Part shown: positions 27,772 to 35,552 of the stretch, in pieces | How the letters are laid out: each line of letters opens with the position of its first letter | How positions within the stretch are numbered: position 1 is the stretch's first letter | Program-made: the position numbers and the translations under genes | Assembly: GCA_009840735.1 (NCBI GenBank) | Contig: VXNF01000036.1 | Span: 1 to 49,335, forward strand | Source of the DNA: Acidimicrobiia bacterium | Lineage (GTDB): Bacteria > Actinomycetota > Acidimicrobiia > Acidimicrobiales > CATQHL01 | Length of the DNA stretch: 49,335 bases | Direction: 5' to 3' | Notes under the pieces: generated by a model | The model's database searches: none | The model's input: only the letters and a program-made list of their open reading frames with translations | What the model was told of the DNA's origin: nothing

Positions 27772-28689
27772 TCAATCCCCGGATCGCGGACGTGGCAGAG
27801 CAGGAGCCTCCACGATCGGGTCGGAATCAGCCGCCAGCCGCCACCAGGCGCCGTCGATCTCAGCGGAGTCAGGTGCACCGGCCGAGCAGGGGTGGACTCG
27901 GGCGCTCACTGACTCGCCATCGCCGGGCACAGGCAATCCAAGCCGCTCGGCGATTCTCCGGTGAGTATGGGACTGGCCGAGGATGACGATTCCTTCGGGG
28001 CGGAGCTGGCTCCGGGCGCCGCCATTGCCGCGGATCCGCTTCACGTAATCGGCTTGCTGGCCGACAGCTGCGACGTCGACCCGTCCGATCGGCGTCCGCT
28101 GCACGAGACGGAAGAGTTCCCGGACTCTGGCGGCACCGGCCCCGAAGGCAAAGATCCGATCGACGACCTCTCGGGGGAGTTGGAGCAGAAGGTTCTCGGG
28201 AAGGGCGGCGTCGCAGTGCAAGTATGAAACTCGTTCCCGACCTCCCTTGTTCAAGCTGGTCTTCTGGTCTCGATTCTTGGTCGGTTGCAGGTTCGCCTCG
28301 CTCGCGCGAACGACGCCCATGGACCATCTGGACTGCTCGTCGCTGGCCCAGAGCACGAGGCAGAGCCTCCCCCGGGCTTCCGGTGGGATCATCCACCGGC
28401 CGAATCGCTGCGAGAATTTGCAGTCAATTTCAACACCGGCGATCCGGTAGTCGAGTGTGTCGCCGTCGTCGAACTTGAACTTTCGCTGCATGTTGATCTC
28501 GACGAGGGTGCCGCAGTGGGTCTTCTCTGTTTGGTAGAGCTGATCCCAGCGGTAGCGACCGGTCCGTTGGCCGTCGTAGAGCTGATCGATTGTGTCTCGA
28601 AGCACCGACGCGGTGCGGTGGCCGTCAGGATCCAGCTCTCGCAGCGCAGCGACTACGGCGTCCAGTTCGGGATCAGTGCCGGGGGTCAC
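27772..28689 (-). CDS. NaeI-type type IIE restriction endonuclease
   Basis: A 305-residue homologue of NaeI. The catalytic set Glu64, Asp80, Asp89 and Lys91 (LDYRIAGVEIDCK) has exactly the spacing of NaeI E70, D86, D95 and K97. Leu37 (DQLYDGQRTG) matches NaeI Leu43, the residue that separates restriction from topoisomerase-like activity. The C-terminal half carries the expected effector-DNA-binding domain (QQADYVKRIRGNGGARSQL). NaeI cuts GCCGGC after binding a second site; the same specificity is a reasonable guess. The GTG start at 28689 lies 32 bases after the methyltransferase stop, so the pair forms a restriction-modification operon with the methylase first. Confidence 0.9.
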   Translation of the reverse strand: MTPGTDPELDAVVAALRELDPDGHRTASVLRDTIDQLYDGQRTGRYRWDQLYQTEKTHCGTLVEINMQRKFKFDDGDTLDYRIAGVEIDCKFSQRFGRWMIPPEARGRLCLVLWASDEQSRWSMGVVRASEANLQPTKNRDQKTSLNKGGRERVSYLHCDAALPENLLLQLPREVVDRIFAFGAGAARVRELFRLVQRTPIGRVDVAAVGQQADYVKRIRGNGGARSQLRPEGIVILGQSHTHRRIAERLGLPVPGDGESVSARVHPCSAGAPDSAEIDGAWWRLAADSDPIVEAPALPRPRSGD

Positions 28690-28721
28690 CCGGCGACGCT
28701 TACCAGGCGGCTTCTACCGGG

Positions 28722-29798
28722 TCAAACCAGCCTCGGTGCTAGGTGCAGCGCGATGGCCCTGGCGAGAATCGGGGGGACGGCGTTGCCGATCTGGCGGGCG
28801 ATTTCAATCTTGGTTCCCTCGAAGATGAAGTCGTCGGGGAATGTTTGCAGGCGGGCCGCCTCTCTGTGGGTGATCGGCCGGTGCTGGGAGGGATGGAGGT
28901 AACGGCCCTTCTCGGGCTTGTAGAATTCGGTGCGGATCGTGTAGGCGGGCCGGTCCCACCAGAGCCGGCCCATCACATCCGTGGTGCCGGTGGGTTTGTT
29001 CAGCCAACAGGGGGGTGTGAGGTCGGGGCGGGATCGCTGCAGATCGAAGCGGTTCCCGCCTTCGGGAATGACGCGGTAGCGCTCGAGGGAACTCCGGCGC
29101 GGGTTCCTGCGGATGTGAAGGTCCTGCGTGCCGTTCCGAGTGACAGGCATGTCGGTGGTCGGGATCGGGGGCAAGTCCGCGATCGCTTCCCGCACGGTTC
29201 GATAGGGCCGCGTGAGGAGCGATGTGTCGCCGTGAGTGGGCGGAGGCGGCCACGGCACCTCGCCGCGCCCTCGAATCGCCACGAGGATTCCGCGCCGCCT
29301 CCGCTGCGGAACTCCGTAGTCCGCCGCGTTCAGGACTCCGAACGCGTAGTCGTACTCGCTCAACATCCCGTGTGACGCCATCCTGAGGCGCAGTTCGGCG
29401 AACTCGGCGGACTTCTGGAACTCGGGCACGTTCTCGATCACGAATGCAAGCGGCCTCACCTGGACCACGGAGTCCAGGAAGTGCTCCCAGAGGCTGTTCA
29501 GAACGCGGCGCGATCGGTCGTCGCGGTCGCGTCCTAGCGGGGAGAATCCCTGGCAGGGTGGTCCTCCGAGGATGAGTTCGGCCTCCGGGTAGGTCGCCGG
29601 ATCCACCGCCTCGATGTCGCCGTCGAAGACCGAGACGCCGAAGTTCGTCTTGTAGGTCAGCGCCGCGGCGGCGTCGTGCTCGACCGCCAAGACCGGGTCG
29701 TAGCGGACTGAGCCCTGCTCGGCGTTGGCCAAATCGAAACCGAGCGTCAGTCCGCCCGCCCCGGCGAACAGGTCGATGCTGCGGATGCGTCTGGTCAC
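28722..29798 (-). CDS. DNA cytosine-5 methyltransferase of the NaeI-like system
   Basis: C5-cytosine methyltransferase of about 358 residues with motif I DLFAGAGG, motif IV GGPPCQGFS (catalytic Cys), motif VI ENV, motif VIII QRRRR, a target recognition region, and motif X near the end (QIGNAVPP). It protects the host from the adjacent NaeI-like nuclease, presumably by methylating the same site. GTG 29798 is chosen because GGGAGG lies 5 bases upstream; an in-frame ATG at 29861 would add 21 low-complexity residues without a ribosome site. Confidence 0.92.
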   Translation of the reverse strand: MTRRIRSIDLFAGAGGLTLGFDLANAEQGSVRYDPVLAVEHDAAAALTYKTNFGVSVFDGDIEAVDPATYPEAELILGGPPCQGFSPLGRDRDDRSRRVLNSLWEHFLDSVVQVRPLAFVIENVPEFQKSAEFAELRLRMASHGMLSEYDYAFGVLNAADYGVPQRRRRGILVAIRGRGEVPWPPPPTHGDTSLLTRPYRTVREAIADLPPIPTTDMPVTRNGTQDLHIRRNPRRSSLERYRVIPEGGNRFDLQRSRPDLTPPCWLNKPTGTTDVMGRLWWDRPAYTIRTEFYKPEKGRYLHPSQHRPITHREAARLQTFPDDFIFEGTKIEIARQIGNAVPPILARAIALHLAPRLV

Positions 29799-29941
29799 TG
29801 CGCCTCCCTTGACGCCTCCCTCGGCTGACAGTAGCGGGGTCGAACTCGCCTCCCCCGGCATTGTCGCGGGCGGCTGTGACAGAGGTGCCAGGGAGCGGCA
29901 AGGGCATCGGCGTCCCCTTGCAGGAGCATCAGGGTCGAGTT

Positions 29942-29978
29942 GGTGATCGGGACGACGGAGACGCCGTCGGGGCGGTCG
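29942..29978. repeat. 37-bp perfect repeat, copy 1 (remnant of DUF4143 gene 3' end)
   Basis: These 37 bases are identical to 31656-31692, which encode (minus strand) the tail YDRPDGVSVVPIT of the decayed DUF4143 ATPase. Here they sit directly against an internal piece of the antitoxin gene, so they mark a deletion junction. Confidence 0.9.
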
Positions 29979-29979
29979 T

Positions 29980-30204
29980 GTGTGGGAGGTCGCCGGGCTG
30001 CTGCGGGGTCTGCGGGGCAGTGTCGAGGATCGGGTCGCCGCCGCAGCTGCCCAACTCGGCTTGACCAGCCTGCAGATCCGGGCAGCCAGCCGGTATTACG
30101 CCGAGTTCACCGGCGAGATTGACGCACAGATCGCGCGCAACGACGACATCGCCGACCGCGAGTTGGTCACCTGGGAGAACGAGCGCAGGCTGCTGTCGGG
30201 GTGA
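29980..30204 (+). pseudogene. 5'-truncated antitoxin of DUF5615 pair, copy 1
   Basis: The 74 codons match the C-terminal half of the antitoxin at 32498-32920 almost residue for residue (WEVAGLLRGLRGSVE..., ...WENERRLLSG). The N-terminal DNA-binding half is gone; instead the DUF4143-tail repeat precedes it. A GTG happens to lie at the junction (29980) and could still start a short peptide. The stop overlaps the toxin start (GTGA), so coupling to the toxin could persist. Confidence 0.7.
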
Positions 30205-30581
30205 GGCTCCTCCTCGACGAGATGCACGCCCCGAGGGTGGCGGCCCGGCTTCGAGAACGTGCCCACGACGCCGTTGCCGTCAAGGAGCGTGCCGAACTCA
30301 TTGGTATGTCCGACGAGGACCTGCTGAGGGCCGCGACAGTCGATACGCGGGCGGTGGTCACCGAGAACGTCAAGGACTTCGCCTCGCTGCACCAGCACCT
30401 CGCGGCTGCAGGACAGCAGCACGCGGGGCTGATCTTCGCTCATCCTCGCCGGTTCCCTCGCTCCGCTCCGAACCATGTGCAAGCCTTGGCCGATGCACTC
30501 GGTGCCTTCCTCGTTGAGCACGGCCCCCCGCTCGAGGATGTCGGGGCGTTCGTGTGGTGGCTCGAGCCGGTGAACCGATGA
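30201..30581 (+). CDS. DUF5615 PIN-like toxin, copy 1
   Basis: A 126-residue PIN-like protein starting at GTG 30201 inside the antitoxin stop. It has an N-terminal LLLDEMH motif with the first acidic residue, then VKERAELIGMSDEDLL and VTENVKDF carrying the other conserved acidic residues expected for a metal-dependent RNase. The C-terminus WWLEPVNR ends at a TGA that has been lost in copy 2. Since its antitoxin is truncated, this toxin may be inactive, silent, or neutralised by the copy 2 antitoxin. Confidence 0.78.
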   Translation: MRLLLDEMHAPRVAARLRERAHDAVAVKERAELIGMSDEDLLRAATVDTRAVVTENVKDFASLHQHLAAAGQQHAGLIFAHPRRFPRSAPNHVQALADALGAFLVEHGPPLEDVGAFVWWLEPVNR

Positions 30582-30775
30582 GCGCCGGCTCGGGAACCGC
30601 GGCAAGGCGCGAGCTAGAAATAATCGGGGTTCGGGCGGGCTCTACAGCCGTCGCTAATGGTGCCCGCTGGAGCAGAGCCGCCGGGTGAGGCCTTTCTGTC
30701 CTGGCACTTGGAGCACATCTATGTCGGAGATCGTGCAGACTGGTGATGCAAGCCGCGCCAACGAGGAGGCGAGAT

Positions 30776-31510
30776 ATGGCTTTGCCCAGCTACCGGGACC
30801 TACTCACTGCCGTCGCTTCGGGCGACCTGGCGACTCTGCGACGCGTCGCCGCCTCCCCGGACGTCGGTGATCGCCTTCAGCTGGTTCTACAGCCCGAGCT
30901 CCCAGAGCCGATTATTGAAGAGATCTGCGAACTGGAATCTTCGGCTCTCGCCGCGATGATTTCACCGACCGCTCCTGATGGTCATGCTGCCCTCGCGATA
31001 GCGGAGGTCGATGCAGCGGCACACAGTCTGGTTCTCTGTATCGCCCTGGCTCGGCTGCCCGCAGCGACGCCCGAGGGCCTGGCTGCGCTCGCGGGCGACA
31101 CGCACAAGGAGGTGCGCGCTGCTGTAGCCGCTCACCCTGCGGCCGAACGGGACGTTTTGTGGGATCTGCTTCGCGGCGGACCGGGGGAGGTCTGGCTCGC
31201 ACTGGCGGAGAATCCGGCACTGCCTGGTGACTTCGCAGCCCGTTTGGTCGACGGCAAGTGGGAGTACGAAGACGCGATCGACTACACGCCCGCTGTTAGG
31301 GAGCGCCTCGCCAGGAACCCGTCAACACCGCCATCGGTTCTCGCGAGTCTCGCCATCAAGGCCCGAGCGTGCGACGAGGACCTGACCGCGCTGGCGGCCA
31401 ACCCCAACACGCCCGACTCGACGCTCGAGGCGCTTGCTTGTGGTGCGGACCGATTCGTCGCTGCTGCGGCCACCGAGGAGTTGACTGTCCGATGGCGCTC
31501 CTCGGCCTGA
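30776..31510 (+). CDS. LRV (leucine-rich repeat variant)-type protein
   Basis: A 244-residue alpha-helical repeat protein. Repeats of about 24 residues with the pattern LAxNPxTPxxxLxxLA are visible in the C-terminal part (VAAHPAAERDVLWDLL, LARNPSTPPSVLASLA, LAANPNTPDSTLEALA). Such repeats form a protein-binding solenoid; enzymatic activity is not expected. ATG 30776 has GAGGAGG 6 bases upstream and is preferred to an ATG at 30743. It lies alone between the two toxin-antitoxin copies; its role is unknown. Confidence 0.75.
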   Translation: MALPSYRDLLTAVASGDLATLRRVAASPDVGDRLQLVLQPELPEPIIEEICELESSALAAMISPTAPDGHAALAIAEVDAAAHSLVLCIALARLPAATPEGLAALAGDTHKEVRAAVAAHPAAERDVLWDLLRGGPGEVWLALAENPALPGDFAARLVDGKWEYEDAIDYTPAVRERLARNPSTPPSVLASLAIKARACDEDLTALAANPNTPDSTLEALACGADRFVAAAATEELTVRWRSSA

Positions 31511-31640
31511 GCCCTGACCGCTTATTGGAGAGAGTCGAACGCTTATCTGCCTTGAAGGCGTCCGGGGGTCGCGGCGTAGCACGATCACGGGGCTCGACGC
31601 GCCGGGGGTTGTTTTCGCGTAGCGCTGTGCAGGGCTCCGC

Positions 31641-32227
31641 TCATGGGGCGAGGTCGGTGATCGGGACGACGGAGACGCCGTCGGGGCGGTCGTAGGCGTA
31701 GCCGACGGCCGTTACGACGACCAGGCGCGACGGCTCGCCGATCCGCTCTCGCAGCTTCAACAAGGACTCTGCACCGGCCTCGACGAGCGTCCCGCCGCCG
31801 AGTTTGGCTTCGACGGCGATCCAGGCTCCGTCGCGGCGTTGCAGTACGGCGTCGACCTCCAAGCCGCTGTCGTCTCTGTAGTAGGAGATCGGGCGACACC
31901 CGCACGCCTCGGCGTAGATCCGCAGGTCGCGCACCGCCCGCGTTCGTCGCACACGTGTCGCATGGTGTTCCAGAGGTGCGGCGCCGACTGCCACTCGTCG
32001 AGAAGGCGCGGCGTCGCGCCTTCGAGGACTCCGCGGGGGTCGATCTCGGAGACCTGCCGTGTGTCGGGATCGTCGAGTTGGGCCTGCGAGCTGGCGAAAC
32101 GGCGACCGAGCCAGGTCTTGCCGCAGCCGCGGGGGCCTTCGATGAGAACGGCCGGAGTGGCCTCCAGGCAGGCCTCGACCTCGCCTTCAGCGGTCCGCGG
32201 TCGGTATCCGTCCGGGGTCAGGTCCAT
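31641..32227 (-). pseudogene. Decayed AAA/DUF4143 ATPase with internal deletion and frameshift
   Basis: The 5' part encodes an ATPase N-terminus with Walker A GPRGCGKTW near residue 32 and LLDEWQSAP near residue 76. At about 31945-31955 the reading switches frame to a DUF4143 C-terminus (DLRIYAEACGCR..., LEVDAVLQRRDG, AVEAKLGG) that ends at 31641. Intact members are about 400 residues; the middle 200 or so are missing. These proteins are common in toxin-antitoxin-rich regions, but this copy cannot make a full product. Confidence 0.8.
31656..31692. repeat. 37-bp perfect repeat, copy 2
   Basis: Identical to 29942-29978. It lies in the 3' end of the decayed DUF4143 gene and is the original context of the repeat. 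Confidence 0.9.
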
Positions 32228-32471
32228 GCGGTTGTCGCTCCCGCTCTCGTTGGCTCAGGTGCTGATGCACCATTTCCTCTGCACAGAATGTGACAATTCC
32301 GGGCAATCCAATGTAGCAATCCAGAGCAATTCAATGCAATAATTCCGAGTAGACCGTCGAGATCGGCCGGTCTGCGTTTGATCGGGCGGCGCTCGAATCC
32401 ACCGATCTCGACTTTGGCGGCCGGCGCGGCGCGGGTTGCCCGGTCCTCAGCGGTCTGCGTCGCCGGCCGGT

Positions 32472-32498
32472 TGGTGATATATGAATACACTGTCACCA
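32472..32498. promoter_or_regulatory. Inverted repeat at start of DUF5615 antitoxin gene (putative autoregulatory operator)
   Basis: TGGTGA (32472-32477) and TCACCA (32493-32498) form a perfect 6-bp inverted repeat around an AT-rich centre (TATATGAATACACTG) that contains -10-like sequence. The right arm overlaps the antitoxin ATG at 32498. This suggests a near-leaderless promoter covered by the antitoxin, as is usual for toxin-antitoxin operons. Confidence 0.45.
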
Positions 32499-32920
32499 TG
32501 ACTGTGCTATCGATCCGCTTCAAGCGCCCAGGCGCCTACGAGCGGCTCAAGCGGGGCGCCGCCCGGCGGGCCGAATCGATTTCGTCAGTGGGGGAGCGCC
32601 TGATCGACGAGGGCCTGCGCATGGAGGCTCATCCCGGGATCGTCTTCCGCGACGGGCCGAGCGGCCGGCGCGCCGGGTTGGCCGCCGGGCCCGATGTGTG
32701 GGAGGTCGCCGGGCTGCTGCGGGGTCTGCGGGGCAGTGTCGAGGAGCGGGTCGCCGCCGCGGCCGCCCAACTCGGCCTCACCAGCATGCAGATCCGGGCA
32801 GCAAGCCGGTACTACGCCGAGTTCACCGACGAGATCGACGCACAGATCGCGCGCAACGACGAGATTGCCGACCGCGAGCTGGCAACTTGGGAGAACGAGC
32901 GCAGGCTGCTGTCGGGGTGA
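32498..32920 (+). CDS. Antitoxin of DUF5615 pair, copy 2 (intact)
   Basis: A 140-residue protein. The N-terminal MTVLSIRFKRPGAYERLKRGAARR segment resembles a ribbon-helix-helix DNA-binding start, and the C-terminal part should wrap the toxin. The ATG at 32498 lies at the edge of an inverted repeat and is preferred to an ATG at 32378. The stop overlaps the toxin GTG (GTGA at 32917-32920). Its C-terminal half is duplicated at 29980-30204. Ribbon-helix-helix assignment is by pattern only. Confidence 0.75.
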   Translation: MTVLSIRFKRPGAYERLKRGAARRAESISSVGERLIDEGLRMEAHPGIVFRDGPSGRRAGLAAGPDVWEVAGLLRGLRGSVEERVAAAAAQLGLTSMQIRAASRYYAEFTDEIDAQIARNDEIADRELATWENERRLLSG

Positions 32921-33352
32921 GGCTCCTCCTCGACGAGATGCACGCCCCGCGGGTCGCGGCCCGGCTGCGAGAACGGGGCCACGACGCCGTTGCCGTCAAG
33001 GAGCGTGCAGAACTCATTGGAATGTCCGACGAGGACCTGTTGAGGGCCGCGACGGCCGATCAGCGCGCGGTCGTCACCGAGAACGTCAAGGACTTCGCCC
33101 CGCTGCACCAGCACATCGCAGCTGCGGGGCAGAACCACGCGGGGCTGATCTTCACCCATCTTCGCCGGTTCTCTCGCTCCGCCCCGCACCATGTGCAAGT
33201 CCTGGCCGACGCACTCGGTGCCTTCCTCGTCGAGCACGGCCCCCGACTCGAGGAGGTCGGGGCGTTCGTGTGGTGGCTCGAGCCGGTGGGCCGGTACGCA
33301 CCGTCTCGGGAATGGCGGCGAAAAGCGAGCTTCCGATCTGGGTTCGGGCGGT
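32695..33352. repeat. Duplicated toxin-antitoxin block, copy 2
   Basis: Counterpart of 29979-30640. Relative to this region, copy 1 lacks the segment equivalent to 31693-32694 (1002 bases), which holds most of the DUF4143 gene, the promoter and the antitoxin N-terminus. Confidence 0.8.
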
Positions 33353-33384
33353 CTCGGCTGGCGGCTTCTATCCCAGGACGTTGA
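32917..33384 (+). CDS. DUF5615 PIN-like toxin, copy 2, with extended C-terminus
   Basis: A 155-residue homologue of the copy 1 toxin, with the same acidic motifs (LLLDEMH, SDEDLL, VTENVKDF). Where copy 1 stops (CGA TGA), this copy reads CGG TAC and continues for a further 28 or so basic residues. The tail overlaps, tail to tail, the end of the FAD oxidoreductase gene by 17 bases. The GTG start sits within the antitoxin stop, so the two are translationally coupled. Confidence 0.82.
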   Translation: MRLLLDEMHAPRVAARLRERGHDAVAVKERAELIGMSDEDLLRAATADQRAVVTENVKDFAPLHQHIAAAGQNHAGLIFTHLRRFSRSAPHHVQVLADALGAFLVEHGPRLEEVGAFVWWLEPVGRYAPSREWRRKASFRSGFGRSRLAASIPGR

Positions 33385-34720
33385 CGGGGGCGTCGGCGTC
33401 GAGGGGGCGGTTTCGGCTGAAGGTGCCCAGGTCGATGGGGAGCCCCAGGTGGGGGCCGTGCACCACCAGGGGGTCGGCGTCGTGGTCGTGGCCGGCCTCC
33501 ACCGCCAGGATCAACTCTGCCATGCAGTGGGCGGCGATGGCGGCGTTCTTGAACTGGTTGCCGCTCGTTCCGATGGCCACATAGAAGCCGCGCAGGTCGG
33601 TGCGGTCGTAGATCGGCAGCCAGTCCTCGGTGACGTCGTAGACGCCGACGACGCCCCGCTGTGCCAGCGGCAGGCGGAGGTTCCTGACCCGCCGGGCGCC
33701 CCGCAGCACATGGGTCTCGAACTCGGTGCGGGACAGCGCCAATGAGATGGCGTCGGGGTCCTCCACCCAGCCGAGCTCGTCGCAGGCTGCCTCGATGCTG
33801 CCGATCAGGATGTTGTTGGGGCGCTCGGGGCGCAGGTAGAAGCCGCAGTCCAGGTCCCCCACGACGCAGCCCGCCTCGTCGAAGTCCAGGCCCTGCGGTG
33901 CGGGCACCAGGTACACCTCGCGGCGCATCGGGCGGGTGGAGACGCCCGCGGTGCCCTCGAGGCCTGCCATGCGGTTGATCTGAGAGGAGTGCGGGCCGGC
34001 GACGTTGACGACGACGGGGGCGCGCAGTTCGGTGCCGTCATCGAGGGCCACGCCCGTTACCCGGTCGTCGGCACGGAGCACCTCGACGACGCTGCGCCCA
34101 TACAGGAACCGCCCGCCCCCGGCCGCGGCGGCGTCGGCCAGGTTCTGCGCCGCCAGCATCGGGTCGGTCACATAGCCGCCTTCGGGCATCCAGACGGCGC
34201 CGTCGATGTGGCCGTCAGCCTCGGCCCAGAACCGTTCGTGGTCCATGCGCGCGGGCGGTCCGAACCGGCGGGCGTCGAGGTAGGGGAACTGGCGCTCCAA
34301 CTCGTGCCGGTCGAGGTCCTCGTAGCGAACGCCGAGCGCCTCGAAATGCTCGACGGACCGGTCGAGGTTGGCGCCCGCGACCTTGAACATCAGCATCCCG
34401 CACTGCACGAACTCCGGTGTCGGCGCCCCGTCGGGTGCTGCCACGTGCTCCCGCCAGCGCTGCCAGTAGCCCAAGCCCTCGACCGCCATGGCCACCCCCG
34501 CCCGGGTGGAGTAGTTGAAGCGGATGATGGCGCTGGAGGAGCTAGTGGATCCTTGGCCCGCGCCCGGCAGCCGTTCCACGCTCACCGTCGCCAATCCTCG
34601 GCGGGTCAACTCGCAAGCGACCGCGGCGCCGACCACCCCAGCGCCGACAATCACGGCGTCCGCGTCCCAGCGGGTCATCGGTCGGGTCGAGCGACCGCTC
34701 GCGAGTGGACGGGCTGGCAT
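33368..34720 (-). CDS. FAD-dependent oxidoreductase (DAO family)
   Basis: A 450-residue flavoprotein. The FAD-binding GAGVVGAAVACE motif follows an N-terminal strand near residue 25. A GSTSSSSAIIRFNYS segment is typical of sarcosine/dimethylglycine-type oxidases, and the second conserved region YDVTEDWLPIYDR...GFYVAIGTSGNQFKNA lies near the C-terminus. It would oxidise an amine or amino acid derivative. ATG 34720 has GGGAG 8 bases upstream; ATG 34678 is the alternative. No partner gene is adjacent, so the substrate is unknown. Confidence 0.85.
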   Translation of the reverse strand: MPARPLASGRSTRPMTRWDADAVIVGAGVVGAAVACELTRRGLATVSVERLPGAGQGSTSSSSAIIRFNYSTRAGVAMAVEGLGYWQRWREHVAAPDGAPTPEFVQCGMLMFKVAGANLDRSVEHFEALGVRYEDLDRHELERQFPYLDARRFGPPARMDHERFWAEADGHIDGAVWMPEGGYVTDPMLAAQNLADAAAAGGGRFLYGRSVVEVLRADDRVTGVALDDGTELRAPVVVNVAGPHSSQINRMAGLEGTAGVSTRPMRREVYLVPAPQGLDFDEAGCVVGDLDCGFYLRPERPNNILIGSIEAACDELGWVEDPDAISLALSRTEFETHVLRGARRVRNLRLPLAQRGVVGVYDVTEDWLPIYDRTDLRGFYVAIGTSGNQFKNAAIAAHCMAELILAVEAGHDHDADPLVVHGPHLGLPIDLGTFSRNRPLDADAPVNVLG

Positions 34721-34748
34721 CGACGTCTCTCCCAGGGCAGAGCAGAAT

Positions 34749-34776
34749 TAGCGCCGTTAGCGTCGAAATGGCGCTA
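34749..34776. promoter_or_regulatory. Inverted repeat upstream of VapBC-type pair (putative operator)
   Basis: TAGCGCC (34749-34755) and GGCGCTA (34770-34776) form a perfect 7-bp inverted repeat with a 14-base spacer, 10 bases before the antitoxin ATG. It is the likely binding site for the ribbon-helix-helix antitoxin. Confidence 0.5.
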
Positions 34777-34786
34777 CATTCTGATT

Positions 34787-35032
34787 ATGGCCACGATTCA
34801 GGTTAAGGATGTTCCCGACGAAGTGCATCGAGTCCTGCGGACTCGGGCGGCTGATGCGGGGCAGTCGCTTCAGCGTTTCATGCTCGAGGTGCTGGCGAGG
34901 GAGGCGCAGCGGACGACGATCCTCGACCTTCTCGCCCGGCGTCGGATTGATGCGCTGCACCACCCCGAACATCGCGCTGTCGATTCTGAGGAGATCGCAG
35001 CGCTCATCCGCGCCGATCGCGACTCGCGTTGA
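34787..35032 (+). CDS. FitA/VapB-type antitoxin
   Basis: An 81-residue protein with an N-terminal ribbon-helix-helix of the FitA type (MATIQVKDVPDEVHRVLRTR, then AGQSLQRFMLEVLAREA) and a C-terminal toxin-binding tail. It autoregulates through the inverted repeat just upstream (inference). The stop overlaps the TTG start of the toxin. Confidence 0.85.
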   Translation: MATIQVKDVPDEVHRVLRTRAADAGQSLQRFMLEVLAREAQRTTILDLLARRRIDALHHPEHRAVDSEEIAALIRADRDSR

Positions 35033-35421
35033 TCGTTGTCGACTCCGGCGTTGTGTTCACGCTCGTGGCGGGCGCGGAGCCTGCGGCGCGCAGGGCCGCG
35101 CTCCGGGTCGGGGACGAGGACATGCTTGCGCCGCAGCTCGTCGACCTAGAAGTGGTGTCGGTTCTCCGGCGGCTGGTGGTGCGCGGCGACCTTCCGCTGT
35201 CGCTTGCGGCAGCCGGGCTCCGGCACCTCGCCGCGTTGGACCTCATCCGCGTGGATCATGGCCCGCTACTGCAGCGTTGCTGGGAGCTGCGCCACAACCT
35301 GACTCCCTACGACGCCGCGTATGTGGCCCTGGCCGAGACGCTCGGAGCGCCGCTGCTGACGATCGACCGGCGCCTCGCCGGCGCGTCTGGACCCCATTGC
35401 CCCGTTGAAGTACTGACCTAG
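35029..35421 (+). CDS. VapC-type PIN-domain toxin
   Basis: A 130-residue PIN RNase. Conserved acidic residues are seen in IVVDSGVVF, DLEVVSVLRR, TPYDAAYVALAE and LLTIDRRLA, the usual four-residue metal site. The start is TTG 35029, overlapping the antitoxin TGA. It should cleave RNA, typically tRNA or rRNA, when freed from the antitoxin. Confidence 0.88.
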   Translation: MIVVDSGVVFTLVAGAEPAARRAALRVGDEDMLAPQLVDLEVVSVLRRLVVRGDLPLSLAAAGLRHLAALDLIRVDHGPLLQRCWELRHNLTPYDAAYVALAETLGAPLLTIDRRLAGASGPHCPVEVLT

Positions 35422-35552
35422 CGTTATTGGTGCCGGCCTCCAGAACTCGACCGGAGCCCTGCATCGGTCGCAAGGGCCGACGGCGGGCGGGATCATCCCG
35501 GTCCCGCTGACTGCGTCCGGCGCTGTCGCAGGGGTTCTCTACAGTTGCGCCC

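Larger units (their letters stand above)
29979..30640. repeat. Duplicated toxin-antitoxin block, copy 1
   Basis: From 29979 onward the DNA aligns with 32695 onward through the antitoxin tail, the whole toxin gene and some 50 bases beyond its stop (to about 30640 and 33352). Substitutions are scattered, so the duplication is not very recent. Confidence 0.8.
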
